Position numbers and translations under genes: made by a program
Notes under the pieces: generated by a model
What the model was told of the DNA's origin: nothing
The model's database searches: none
What the model saw: the letters and a program-made list of their open reading frames with translations, nothing else
Shown here: positions 8,336 through 15,897 of the stretch, in pieces
Position numbering within the stretch: position 1 is the stretch's first letter
Layout of the letters: the number at the start of each line of letters is the position of its first letter
NCBI RefSeq assembly: GCF_003797825.1
Contig: NZ_RKME01000013.1
Coordinates: 1 to 64,000 of the forward strand
Source: Gordonia sp. OPL2
Lineage (GTDB): Bacteria; Actinomycetota; Actinomycetes; Mycobacteriales; Mycobacteriaceae
DNA: 64,000 nt
Direction of reading: 5' to 3'

Positions 8336-9311
8336 TCACCACGGCTCAGTGCAGTCCTCGCACAACCGGCCGATGCGCGCGATCGGCCGGCGGTCACTTT
8401 TCCTCACCCACATCGCGATCCCGTCGACGACCATGGGGACGAGGATGTCCCATCCTGCCGACGGCCAGTCGATCCAGGCATTGCCGGTGAGGTCGCCCTG
8501 CACCTCGTCGGCGAGATGCACTGCGGCGCTTGCGGTCGAGAGATCGACGCTCTCGGGGTTCACGCAGATCGCCGTTCCAGCCTCGCAGGCCGGGCTCCCG
8601 GAGCTGAATCTTCACACCACCGAACTCGGTGACCAGTACTTCCCACGTGTGATCGGTGAAGTCGGGCAACGGCTTCTTGCGCACCCAACACCGGAGATCC
8701 CGCTCGACTGCAGCCACCGCGGCCGACCAGTTCGACGGCAACTCAGACGGCCCCAACCACAGGTCGGTACCCCACCGTCGCGTCCAACTGGCCACGACCC
8801 GGAACGGATAGTCGCTGGTCAGCGGGAAGTCGGAATCGAGCGCAGGCGCTTCGCGGAGGTCCCCGACGCGTGTGCGGACGTACCCTTTGACCCACGTGGC
8901 GACACCATCCACGAGCGCGACACTCATGAACCCACCGTCGTCGGCCCACGGCCAGGCCACGTGCGCCCGCGCCACCTGGTCCTGAACGAGGTCGGCGATG
9001 CAGAGCAGTATTGTCTCCACGTCGTCGTCGACGCGCGGGCATCGACCGCTCACGCCGAAGCCCGCCCCCTCGCGCCAGGCGATCGTGACGTCACTGAGGA
9101 GCACGACCACCCCGCTGTCGTCCTCGTACTCCCCCACCCAATCGATGCGGTCGATGTATCCGCTGTACTGCCGCACCCGCAGGTCGTGAGCCAGCCGATC
9201 CAATGCGTCCGGCCAGGTCTCCGGCAGGTCGGACATCGACACCTGGACCCCGAGCTGCGGCGTCCAGGCCGCCGTCAACACGCGCTCCCTGGAAGAATCG
9301 ACGATGCCCAT
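8336..9311 (-). pseudogene. Frameshifted protein built of two tandem copies of an unknown domain
   Basis: The 5' part reads from ATG at 9311 in one frame to about 8600. The coherent C-terminus then continues in another frame (8336-8580), so one indel lies at about 8575-8615. The intact protein would be about 320 aa. It contains an internal duplication: AWTPQLG ... SDLPETWPDAL ... HDLR matches SWTRRWG ... SELPSNWSAAV ... RDLR, and SVALVDGVATWVKG matches VPMVVDGIAMWVRK. The second copy is the broken one. Each unit is about 150 aa. The fold is not recognised; there is no signal peptide or membrane segment. The start is uncertain, as no clear ribosome site precedes 9311. The indel may be real decay or a sequencing error. 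Confidence 0.65.
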
Positions 9312-9418
9312 CGACACAGGATGGCACCCTGCGCAGCAAATCCGCAAGCCAATTTGTCGGTGCCGCTTTGTAGAGTCGCGACAGCGCGGACGAGAAGTCG
9401 ATGCGGGACAAAATCACT

Positions 9419-9447
9419 GGAACCGTTCGGCGACGACGTGCGTCTAA
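9419..9447 (+). promoter_or_regulatory. ECF sigma factor promoter, copy 1
   Basis: GGAACC (9419-9424), 16-nt spacer, CGTCTAA (9441-9447). This is the classic ECF -35/-10 pattern. The same boxes with the same 16-nt spacer recur at 11340-11368. The next ATG is at 9453, 12 bases after the start of the -10 box in both copies, about where transcription would begin. Confidence 0.65.
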
Positions 9448-9452
9448 GAGAT

Positions 9453-9708
9453 ATGACAGATATTCTGCGACAACATCTCTCCAGCAACACGTCATCGTGA
9501 TCACCGACGACGCTGCCATCCGAATCAATCCGCACCATCACCTGAGTCACACGTCATCTCACCGAGATCGACTGTCTGTCACTGTCTTCCCACGCACCCG
9601 GTAACGCCGGGACCGCATCCGTACCTTGACAAGTCCATAGTGTGAAAAGCGGGTGCCCCATGCCCGCTGACCGAGAGGCGATGTGCGTCTGTCCTCTCGG
9701 TCAGCGGG
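9453..9708 (+). ncRNA. ECF-driven short transcript, copy 1 (sRNA or leaderless peptide mRNA)
   Basis: Predicted about 256-nt RNA from the ECF promoter to the hairpin at 9663-9708. It begins with a leaderless-type ATG and a 15-codon frame (MTDILRQHLSSNTSS). It then has about 90 variable bases and a block at 9586-9646 that is 57/61 identical to 11531-11591 in copy 2. Inside the block is a small hairpin CCCGG-TAACG-CCGGG (9597-9611), whose stem is unchanged and whose loop differs between copies. No known RNA family is recognised. Whether the product is RNA or peptide is open. Confidence 0.5.
9663..9708. terminator. Strong bidirectional hairpin terminator
   Basis: Perfect 16-bp stem (9663-9678 with 9693-9708) around a 14-nt loop. 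It lies between the 3' end of ECF-driven transcript copy 1 and the 3' end of rsgA (minus strand). Confidence 0.75.
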
Positions 9709-9765
9709 TCTGGCTGAAGCGCTCCGCGCCCATAAACCACTCGGCCGGGCCCAACCCACGCGCGA

Positions 9766-10869
9766 TCATTTCCGCCTCCTGCCGGATCGGTAGATCTCCC
9801 GCTGCAATCGGGCGATCTGCTTGGCGCTTCTCTTCTGTTCCTCACGCAGCCGAGCGTCGGTGAGGGAGGCGACATAGGCGTTCTCCCGCAACAATCTCCG
9901 GTAGCTCGCCACACGGCGCGCCGCGAGCACTCCCGACTCGACGGCTGCCAAGACCGCACAATCGGGCTCGGCTGTGTGCCCGCAATCGCGGAATCGACAG
10001 CCGTCGGCCAGTTCCGCGATGTCGGCAAACGCTTGGTCCAGCCCGTCGTCGGCGTCGTGGAGTCCGATGCCGCGCAATCCGGGTGTATCCACCAGGACTC
10101 CGCCGTGCGGCAGCGGTAGAAGCTCCCGCCAGGTGGTGGTGTGGCGGCCCTTGCCGTCGGTTTCCCTTATCTCGTCCGTAGCCAGGACGTCCTCGCCCAG
10201 GAGTCGGTTGCCGAGCGTGGACTTGCCGGCGCCGGATGAGCCGAGCAGGACGACCGTCCCCGACAGTTCCGCGACGAGCGCGTCGACGCCTTCACCGGTC
10301 GCAGCACTGGTGAGAAGGACTCGCGCCCCGGGTGAGAGCGCGGTGAGCTCGGCTACGGCGGACCCCGGATCCGCACACCGATCGGCTTTGGTGAGCACCA
10401 CGATCGGAGTGGCTCCGCTGGCCCAGGCCAGGGCGAGCATCCGCTCGACTCGGCCGTGCCTCACGGGCCCGGCGAGCGAGACGACGACAGCCACGGTGTC
10501 GACGTTGGCGGCGAGCACCTGACCGCGGGATGTCCGTGCGGCGGTGCCACGGATGATCGCGGTTCGTCGATCCAGAATCGCGGCGACGGCCGCTGACTGC
10601 GTCGTGTTCTCGGCCTGGAGAGCGACCCAGTCACCTGTGCACGGATGCAGCCGGTCCGGACTGTTCGACGACGGCACTGCAGCCTGAGCCGGTCCGTCCT
10701 CGGTGACGACGTCGCAGTGTCCACGTTCGGCCCGTACCACTCGCGCCGGCACGAGTCCGTCGGCGCGAAAGGACTCGAAAGAGTTCTCGCGGTCGTCGTC
10801 CCAGCCGTAGTCGGCCAGGGTCAGATCACGTGTGTTGTTGTGTTGCTGATCAATTGATCGATGAGACAT
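9766..10869 (-). CDS. rsgA: Ribosome small subunit-dependent GTPase A
   Basis: This 367-aa circularly permuted GTPase helps mature the 30S subunit. An N-terminal OB-fold segment (ARVVRAERGHCDVV) is followed by the GTPase motifs in permuted order: G4 TKAD, G5 TSAATGEG, G1 GSSGAGKST, then G3 DTPG. The C-terminal zinc finger reads CRFRDCGHTAEPDC, with the Cys-x4-Cys-x-His-x5-Cys spacing of the family. The length is normal. The start is ATG with AGGTA upstream. A 24-codon open frame with its own ribosome site lies 80 bases upstream on the same strand. Confidence 0.95.
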   Translation of the reverse strand: MSHRSIDQQHNNTRDLTLADYGWDDDRENSFESFRADGLVPARVVRAERGHCDVVTEDGPAQAAVPSSNSPDRLHPCTGDWVALQAENTTQSAAVAAILDRRTAIIRGTAARTSRGQVLAANVDTVAVVVSLAGPVRHGRVERMLALAWASGATPIVVLTKADRCADPGSAVAELTALSPGARVLLTSAATGEGVDALVAELSGTVVLLGSSGAGKSTLGNRLLGEDVLATDEIRETDGKGRHTTTWRELLPLPHGGVLVDTPGLRGIGLHDADDGLDQAFADIAELADGCRFRDCGHTAEPDCAVLAAVESGVLAARRVASYRRLLRENAYVASLTDARLREEQKRSAKQIARLQREIYRSGRRRK

Positions 10870-10949
10870 GTCGGATACCTAGTGAGACAGGGGCCTCTCC
10901 CGACGGTGTCCACCACGCGCGCGCCCACACGGGGGGCGTCGGTTGTGAG

Positions 10950-11024
10950 TCAGGGGGTCAGGAGGAGGCCAGGGTTGACGAGAATGATCCGGGCACCGCG
11001 CACCGCGATGATGGCCACAGACAT
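10950..11024 (-). CDS. Possible 24-aa hydrophobic peptide upstream of rsgA
   Basis: ATG at 11024 follows AGAGGTGAG with good spacing. The peptide (MSVAIIAVRGARIILVNPGL and four more residues) is mostly hydrophobic. It ends 80 bases before rsgA on the same strand, so it could be a leader or a free-standing small protein. Only the ribosome site and composition support it. Confidence 0.3.
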   Translation of the reverse strand: MSVAIIAVRGARIILVNPGLLLTP

Positions 11025-11339
11025 CAACTCACCTCTTCGCTCACCACAGCGCACACCGTTGTCGCTGTCCCGGTCACAGTACCGACGTCAGATCCGGTTG
11101 CCCAGCGAATTATCGAGCACGACGGCTTCTTGTCGGTGGCCCGTCGTAGTGTTGTCTGCAGCAGGAGAACCTATTGATGAGCGCGTCGGACCGTCCCTTT
11201 TCGGACCGTCCCTTGAATCCGATGATCGTCCTGCTGTCCTTTCTGCCAATGGGGAGGCTGCCATGTATTCGACGACCACAGTGGACGCTGTCCGCGTCGC
11301 CGTGCCGGACGACGCGTACCGATTGCCCGGGAGAACTGC
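11025..11339. other. Gap without confident gene
   Basis: Between the small frame upstream of rsgA and ECF promoter copy 2. Two plus-strand starts have good ribosome sites (AGGAGA before ATG 11177; GGGAGG before ATG 11263). Their products (57 and 78 aa) look non-globular and resemble nothing known. The second frame runs through the ECF promoter, so it may be a remnant. Confidence 0.35.
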
Positions 11340-11368
11340 GGAACCGATGACCGACGGCGTGCGTCTAA
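11340..11368 (+). promoter_or_regulatory. ECF sigma factor promoter, copy 2
   Basis: GGAACC (11340-11345), 16-nt spacer, CGTCTAA (11362-11368), the same layout as copy 1 at 9419-9447. A GTG lies 12 bases after the start of the -10 box, the same distance as the ATG in copy 1. Spacer sequences differ, while boxes and distances are conserved. Confidence 0.65.
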
Positions 11369-11373
11369 AGAGG

Positions 11374-11656
11374 GTGACAGGAACTCTCGCGCAACACTTC
11401 TCCGGTACCACGCCTGGAGACGGCGCCACCGCAGACCTCCGCGGAGACTCTGTATCGGTGAGGTGTAGGCCGGGGTATCCGCCGCCGGTCGCACGCTGAT
11501 CCGACCGAAAATCCACCACCCCGACGACGACTTCCCACGCACCCGGCCACGCCGGGACCGCATCTGTCCCTTGACAAGTCCATAGTGTGAATGGTGATCC
11601 CGTCATCGCTGGCCGGGGCCGATACCACGTGTCGGCGTCCCGGTCAGCGATGACGG
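11374..11656 (+). ncRNA. ECF-driven short transcript, copy 2 (sRNA or leaderless peptide mRNA)
   Basis: Predicted about 283-nt RNA, a paralogue of 9453-9708. The 5' codons read VTGTLAQHFSGTT, similar to MTDILRQHLSSNT of copy 1, and the frame stays open to 11499. The conserved 61-nt block (11531-11591) carries the hairpin CCCGG-CCACG-CCGGG, and a strong hairpin follows at 11600-11656. As in copy 1, the unit is convergent with a minus-strand gene (here the ANTAR regulator). Confidence 0.5.
11600..11656. terminator. Long hairpin terminator between transcript copy 2 and the ANTAR gene
   Basis: An 18-bp outer stem (11600-11617 with 11639-11656, one G-U pair) encloses an inner 5-bp stem GCCGA/TCGGC. 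It serves both convergent units. The sequence is unrelated to the hairpin of copy 1 although the position is equivalent. Confidence 0.75.
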
Positions 11657-11694
11657 AAGATTCTCCGCGGCCCGTGAACTGGAGTGGGCGATTG

Positions 11695-12447
11695 TCACGG
11701 GACGGGTTCAGCCTCCGTGAACCGCTCAACGTTCACCACCTGCTCGGCCAGATCGACCACCGGTGTGTTCGTGTCCTGCGACAACCGGCGGAGCAGATCA
11801 AAGGCTGCATCGGCGTCGATGTGATGACGCTCCATGAGCATTCCTTTGGCCTGCCCGATCGTGTCCCGGGTCTCGACCGCATGACGCAGTTGCTCGACGA
11901 GACGTGCAGTCGACAACGCGGCCGAGGCATGGACTGCGAACGCCTCGGCCGGCTCCACATCGTCGGGACCGAATGCCCCAGGCGCTTCCGAGCACAGCGT
12001 CACTGCTCCCAATGATCGAGCGGGGGAGGGCAGTTCGAATGCCAATGCCGATCGGACGGGTGTGCTCCCGCGTGCGGCGCGGACAAAGGTGGGCCACCGC
12101 TCGTCGACGGCGAGATCGCGCACTCGGATCGTCATCCCCCGCAGCGCCGCTTCCATTGCGGGCCCCGCCGCGTACGACAGCTGCAGGCGATCGAACTCGT
12201 CGGCAGCAGGGCCCGTGGATGAGGCGGGTTTCAGCCGGGGATTGCGATCGTGCCGTTTGTCTTTGGTCCACAACAGGACCCCGGCGTGCTCGGCCTGCGG
12301 AAACACGTCGGTGACACAGGCGACGATCTCTGTGAGGACGGAGTCGGCACCCGAGGAGGTGCGGTGGTTCGCGACCCGATGCAGACGGTCGGCGGCTCCG
12401 GTGATCCGCCGCCAGCGATCATACGGAAGATTCTCATCCGAGGTCAT
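11695..12447 (-). CDS. GAF and ANTAR domain regulator
   Basis: This protein of about 250 aa has an N-terminal GAF-like sensor domain (VLTEIVACVTDVFPQAEHAGVLLW to LSTARLVEQL). A C-terminal ANTAR RNA-binding domain follows, with the signature RDTIGQAKGMLMERHHIDADAAFDLL. ANTAR proteins prevent transcription termination by holding paired hairpins in nascent RNA. Actinobacterial GAF-ANTAR proteins usually lack a receiver domain, as here. The start is ATG 12447; GTG 12456 is an in-frame alternative. Both overlap the stop of the 63-codon gene upstream, so translation is probably coupled. Confidence 0.9.
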   Translation of the reverse strand: MTSDENLPYDRWRRITGAADRLHRVANHRTSSGADSVLTEIVACVTDVFPQAEHAGVLLWTKDKRHDRNPRLKPASSTGPAADEFDRLQLSYAAGPAMEAALRGMTIRVRDLAVDERWPTFVRAARGSTPVRSALAFELPSPARSLGAVTLCSEAPGAFGPDDVEPAEAFAVHASAALSTARLVEQLRHAVETRDTIGQAKGMLMERHHIDADAAFDLLRRLSQDTNTPVVDLAEQVVNVERFTEAEPVP

Positions 12448-12625
12448 CGCGGACACTCAGCGTGACGTCGCGGTGACGACGGGTACAGGTCGACTCCGGG
12501 GACGATCCCGCACGGGGTGGCCACCCGTGCCGAGACGGCGCCATCACGGTCGACCACCATCGGTCGAGGGGCGACGGGTCGGGCCATTCGGCGAATGGGG
12601 CCGAATCGTATTCACGCGCAGTCAT
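12434..12625 (-). CDS. Small protein (63 aa) coupled to the ANTAR gene
   Basis: ATG at 12625 follows a near-perfect ribosome site, AAGGAGG, five bases upstream. The product is Trp- and Pro-rich in its first half (EWPDPSPLDRWWSTVMAP) and basic in its second; no family is recognised. The stop codon overlaps the start region of the ANTAR regulator, the usual sign of translational coupling. The CIRCE operator at 12683-12709 lies 58 bases upstream and may control this unit as well as the divergent hsp20. Confidence 0.55.
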   Translation of the reverse strand: MTAREYDSAPFAEWPDPSPLDRWWSTVMAPSRHGWPPRAGSSPESTCTRRHRDVTLSVRDDLG

Positions 12626-12682
12626 GGTGTCCTCCTTGCCATCCCGGTGGTGATGCGCTGGCGCGAACGAACAAGAAATTTT

Positions 12683-12709
12683 CTAGCACTCTTTGCCGCA
12701 GAGTGCTAG
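12683..12709. promoter_or_regulatory. CIRCE operator (HrcA binding site)
   Basis: CTAGCACTC-N9-GAGTGCTAG, a 9-bp perfect inverted repeat matching the CIRCE consensus TTAGCACTC-N9-GAGTGCTAA except for the outermost base pair. HrcA represses heat-shock genes through this site. It lies 97 bases upstream of hsp20 and 58 bases upstream of the divergent small gene. Confidence 0.88.
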
Positions 12710-12805
12710 CGCGATGCCGAAGCTAGTGCTATTTATGGATGTGTACAGCGATGTGCTGCTCGTCAACGGGTGGCGAGCAGCCTGATGTTCAGGAGGTGAG
12801 TAGCT

Positions 12806-13249
12806 GTGCTTCGTTTTGATCCGTTCAGCGATGTGGACGCGCTTGCTCGTGGATTGATGACCGGCTCTGTGAGCGGTACCGCGCGCACGCCGCGGTTCAT
12901 GCCGATGGACCTGTACAAGGTCGACGACCACTACATGCTGGTGGCCGATCTCCCCGGCGCCGATCCCGGTTCGATCGACGTCAGCGTCGACAACGGAACC
13001 CTGACGCTGTCGGCGCAGCGCAGCGCCCCGTCGGATGAGGGCGTGCAGTGGCTGACCAGCGAGAGGTTCGCCGGCGCCTATCGTCGGCAGTTGTCGCTGG
13101 GTGACGGTATCGACACATCCCGTATCACCGCTGATTACGACAATGGTGTGCTGACGCTGACGATCCCGCTGGCCGAGCGCGCCAAACCCCGCAAGATCTC
13201 GGTCGAGGCGAAAGATCGGCCGCAGGCGATCTCAGCGCACACGGAATGA
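12806..13249 (+). CDS. Hsp20/alpha-crystallin small heat-shock protein
   Basis: This 147-aa protein starts at GTG, eight bases after AGGAGG. The alpha-crystallin domain spans about residues 30-137: PMDLYKVDDHYMLVADLPGA (strand 2-3 region), LTLSAQR, and the closing ADYDNGVLTLTIP motif that carries the conserved G-x-L. Members are ATP-independent holdases that bind unfolding proteins. The upstream CIRCE operator indicates heat induction through HrcA. A perfect bidirectional terminator follows at 13300-13340. Confidence 0.95.
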   Translation: MLRFDPFSDVDALARGLMTGSVSGTARTPRFMPMDLYKVDDHYMLVADLPGADPGSIDVSVDNGTLTLSAQRSAPSDEGVQWLTSERFAGAYRRQLSLGDGIDTSRITADYDNGVLTLTIPLAERAKPRKISVEAKDRPQAISAHTE

Positions 13250-13299
13250 CAACCGGGGGCGATCGACCATGAGAATGCCGACCGCACTCGCCCAGTAAC

Positions 13300-13340
13300 A
13301 CGTGTGGCGGACCACCGCGTCATGGTGGTCCGCCACACGT
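13300..13340. terminator. Bidirectional terminator
   Basis: Perfect 17-bp stem (13300-13316 with 13324-13340), 7-nt loop. It lies between convergent hsp20 and the DUF3618 gene. Confidence 0.85.
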
Positions 13341-13355
13341 CCAGCTGTCTGTCGC

Positions 13356-13661
13356 TCAGCGCTTCCGACGACGGATGATGATGACTGCCGCCACGGCGGC
13401 CAACCCGGCGGCCGCGGCCGCGATCACGACTTGCTGATTGTCTTTCGCCTTCGTCGTGACCGCGTGGACGGTCTCGTCTGCCGCAGCGTTCACGCGCGCG
13501 GGCACGTCGAGCTTCTTGGTGAGCGCGTCCACCGTCTCCGCGAGTTCCTCGCGCTGCTGTTCGACCGGTGGCGGGTCGAAGGATTCCGCGGCTGATTCCG
13601 GTTCCGCAGGCGCGGCATCCCCGAGGTCGGTCTTGGCGGGTTCATCCGCTGGTGTGGTCAT
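13356..13661 (-). CDS. DUF3618-like single-span membrane protein
   Basis: This 101-aa protein has an acidic Pro/Ala-rich N-terminus. The segment QQREELAETVDALTKKLDVPARV matches the DUF3618 helix that precedes the membrane anchor in this actinobacterial family. One C-terminal transmembrane helix (VVIAAAAAGLAAVAAVIII) and an RRRKR tail complete it. Its ATG overlaps the stop of the upstream gene (ATGA), so the two are coupled. Function is unknown; the family is commonly found next to phage-holin-like membrane proteins, as here. Confidence 0.8.
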   Translation of the reverse strand: MTTPADEPAKTDLGDAAPAEPESAAESFDPPPVEQQREELAETVDALTKKLDVPARVNAAADETVHAVTTKAKDNQQVVIAAAAAGLAAVAAVIIIRRRKR

Positions 13662-14056
13662 CGGAGGTGCTCCTTCACGGTGTCGACATCACGCTGAACG
13701 CTGGCCACGGTGTGCTCCGGCGCGGGCGGGACCGCCGCTTTGGCACGTTGTGCCCCGATCGCCGCAGCGATTCCCCCGACGACCAACAAGGCAGCTCCGA
13801 CGATCACGGCGGCGAGCCATGCATCCACGGCGTTCGCCAGTCCGATGACGGCCGCCGCCACGAAGGTGGCGAGTCCGAAGAAAAGGAGCAGGGCACCGGC
13901 GCCGGAGATACCGATGCCGATACCCAGACGCGTTCCCTTGGTCTTCACCTCGTCGAGGGCATCGCGGATCTCGGTCCTGACCAATGTGGTGGTCTGCTGT
14001 TGCAGACGCTCGACGAGTTGAACTGTCGACAGATCGTCTGCTGGTTTGTCACCCAC
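13658..14056 (-). CDS. Actinobacterial phage-holin-superfamily (Holin-X-like) membrane protein
   Basis: GTG at 14056 follows AGGAGGAG closely, giving 132 aa. An amphipathic N-terminal helix (LSTVQLVERLQQQTTTLVRTEIRDA) is followed by two transmembrane helices (ALLLFFGLATFVAAAVIGLA and AVIVGAALLVVGGIAAAIG). This is the pattern of the DUF1469/Holin-X family, often encoded with DUF3618 proteins. Despite the name there are no phage genes nearby, and a cell-envelope role is more likely. Confidence 0.8.
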   Translation of the reverse strand: MGDKPADDLSTVQLVERLQQQTTTLVRTEIRDALDEVKTKGTRLGIGIGISGAGALLLFFGLATFVAAAVIGLANAVDAWLAAVIVGAALLVVGGIAAAIGAQRAKAAVPPAPEHTVASVQRDVDTVKEHLR

Positions 14057-14075
14057 GGTGTCTCCTCCTCTGGGC

Positions 14076-14252
14076 TCAGTCGCGGCGCTGCGCGTTCTCG
14101 TCGACCAGTTGCTGCTCGTGTTCGGCCCGCTTCTCCAAGGCGTCGTCGTCGAGGTGTTTCGGCTCTTTCGCATGTTCGCGGTGATCCGGCGTGACGGTCT
14201 CCGTGGGAACCATCACGTCGTCGAGGTCTGGTGTGCCGTTCTCGTCAGCCAT
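14076..14252 (-). CDS. Small acidic hydrophilic protein (58 aa)
   Basis: ATG at 14252 (MADENGTPDL) has no ribosome site. A SigF-like promoter at 14262-14286 places transcription start close to the ATG, so a leaderless message is likely. The product is charged and probably disordered or helical (HAKEPKHLDDDALEKRAEHEQQLVDE). It leads the unit with the Holin-X and DUF3618 genes. No domain is recognised. Confidence 0.6.
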   Translation of the reverse strand: MADENGTPDLDDVMVPTETVTPDHREHAKEPKHLDDDALEKRAEHEQQLVDENAQRRD

Positions 14253-14261
14253 GGCGAGCGG

Positions 14262-14286
14262 ATACCACGACACACGGCTCCGAAAC
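14262..14286 (-). promoter_or_regulatory. SigF-like promoter of the small-protein/Holin-X/DUF3618 unit
   Basis: On the minus strand GTTT (14283-14286) is followed after 15 nt by TGGTAT (14262-14267), one base off the GGGTAT -10 consensus. The ATG lies nine bases further on. Confidence 0.4.
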
Positions 14287-14358
14287 CCCGGCGACGCGAG
14301 CGTTGCAGCCCACCGCTACCGTCAGCGGTCGGTGGAGGACGGGATCGAGGGGACGCAG

Positions 14359-15873
14359 ATGACACAGCTGGACGGGTCACGCCGAGAAGTCGAGCGACCT
14401 CTGCTCGTACCCGGTCGGAACTGTTACGGGACCGCGAGAGCCGATCGGTTCGCATGCATCATCGACGCGGCGGACTACTTCCGGCTGGCCAAGCAGGCGA
14501 TGCTCGGGGCGCAGAAGCGGATCATGCTCATCGGCTGGGACTTCGACACACGCATCGAGCTCGAACCCGAGGAGCAGACTCTGGAGGGGCCCAATGACCT
14601 GGGCGAATTCCTCAACTGGTTGCCGGAGCACCGCCCGGGACTCGAGATCCACCTGCTCAAGTGGAGCGTCGGTGCGTTCACCGCGATCACCCGCGGGATG
14701 ACGCCCGTCTTCCTCGCCAATCTCTCGACCAACCGCAACGTCCACCTCGAGATCGACACGCGACACCCGCTGCGGGCCGCACACCATCAGAAGATCGTCG
14801 TGATCGACGACCGACTGGCCTTCTGCGGCGGTATCGACATGACCGTCGACCGGTGGGATCGCTCCGATCATCGCGACGACCACCCTCGCCGCGTGGAGCC
14901 AAACGGCGACTCCTACGGACCATGGCACGACGCGACCGCCGCCGTCGACGGTGACGCAGCACGTCTGGTCGGCGACATTGCGCGGCAACGATGGCAGGTT
15001 GCCACCGGGGAGGACCTTGGTCCGGTGGACGTCGATTCCGATCCGTGGCCGGATTCCCTCGCGCCGACGATGCGGTCGGTCGACGTCGGAGTGGCCCGCA
15101 CCTTGCCGGAACTCGACGAGCGCAGCGAGGTCCGCGAGATCGAACAGCTCTACCTCGACGCGATAGGGGCTGCGCAACACCACCTGTACATCGAGAGTCA
15201 GTACCTCGCCGCGCGTGTGATCGCCGACGCATTGGCGGACCGTCTTCGCGAGCCTGATGGTCCGGAGATCGTCGTGGTGCTCCCCCGTCACGCTGATGGG
15301 TGGCTCGAACAGAAGGCCATGGACGGCGCTCGCAAGCGCCTCCTCCATCAACTCTGGGATGCCGACGAGCACAACCGCTTCCGCGCCTACCATCCGGTCA
15401 CCGTCGCAGGCGGACCGATCTATGTCCACGCCAAGGTGCTCGTGATGGACGACACGCTGTTGCGGGTCGGATCGTCGAACCTGAACAACCGCTCACTCGG
15501 ACTCGACAGCGAATGCGACCTCGCCATCGAGGTCACCGCCGACGACCCGGCGGCCGAGGACCACCGTCGAAGTATCACGGACGTCCGCGACCGACTGATC
15601 TCCGAGCACCTCGCCGTGTCGGTGACCGACTTCCGCGACGAACTCGACCGCCGTCGATCCCTGATCGCCGCCATCGATGAACTTCGCGGAGAAGGGAAAA
15701 CCCTCGAGGAATTCGAGGCGTCGACCGTCGAGGACGAGGAGAGTCCGTTGGCGGAGAACGATCTGATGGATCCGGAGACCGCGAAGGGCAATCCGCTTCT
15801 CACCCGCGCCATCCGGTTCGTCGCGGGTCGACCGCTCCGGCGTCTGCCGGGCGCCGTCGCCGGTCGTCGATGA
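14359..15873 (+). CDS. Phospholipase D / cardiolipin-synthase-like enzyme
   Basis: ATG at 14359 follows GAGGGG; 504 aa. Two complete HxKx4D motifs are visible: His143-Lys145-Asp150 (HHQKIVVIDD) and His357-Lys359-Asp364 (HAKVLVMDD). The second is followed by GSSNLNNRSLGLDSECD, typical of bacterial PLD. There are no membrane segments or signal peptide, unlike standard cardiolipin synthases, so it is probably a soluble PLD that hydrolyses or transfers phosphatidyl groups. The C-terminal 70 residues are charged and helical. Divergent from the small-protein/Holin-X unit, with about 105 bases between. Confidence 0.9.
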   Translation: MTQLDGSRREVERPLLVPGRNCYGTARADRFACIIDAADYFRLAKQAMLGAQKRIMLIGWDFDTRIELEPEEQTLEGPNDLGEFLNWLPEHRPGLEIHLLKWSVGAFTAITRGMTPVFLANLSTNRNVHLEIDTRHPLRAAHHQKIVVIDDRLAFCGGIDMTVDRWDRSDHRDDHPRRVEPNGDSYGPWHDATAAVDGDAARLVGDIARQRWQVATGEDLGPVDVDSDPWPDSLAPTMRSVDVGVARTLPELDERSEVREIEQLYLDAIGAAQHHLYIESQYLAARVIADALADRLREPDGPEIVVVLPRHADGWLEQKAMDGARKRLLHQLWDADEHNRFRAYHPVTVAGGPIYVHAKVLVMDDTLLRVGSSNLNNRSLGLDSECDLAIEVTADDPAAEDHRRSITDVRDRLISEHLAVSVTDFRDELDRRRSLIAAIDELRGEGKTLEEFEASTVEDEESPLAENDLMDPETAKGNPLLTRAIRFVAGRPLRRLPGAVAGRR

Positions 15874-15897
15874 CGTCGCTCCAGACCGCGACTGCCG

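Noticed and set aside
9579..10028. Minus-strand frame sharing MDLSR...CGPGV with 11365-11628
   Set aside because: The shared peptide is the reverse of the conserved 61-nt RNA block; flanks do not match and the first frame overlaps rsgA.
13658..14056. Prophage holin
   Set aside because: The family name suggests phage, but no phage structural, lysis or integrase genes are nearby; the setting with DUF3618 is chromosomal.
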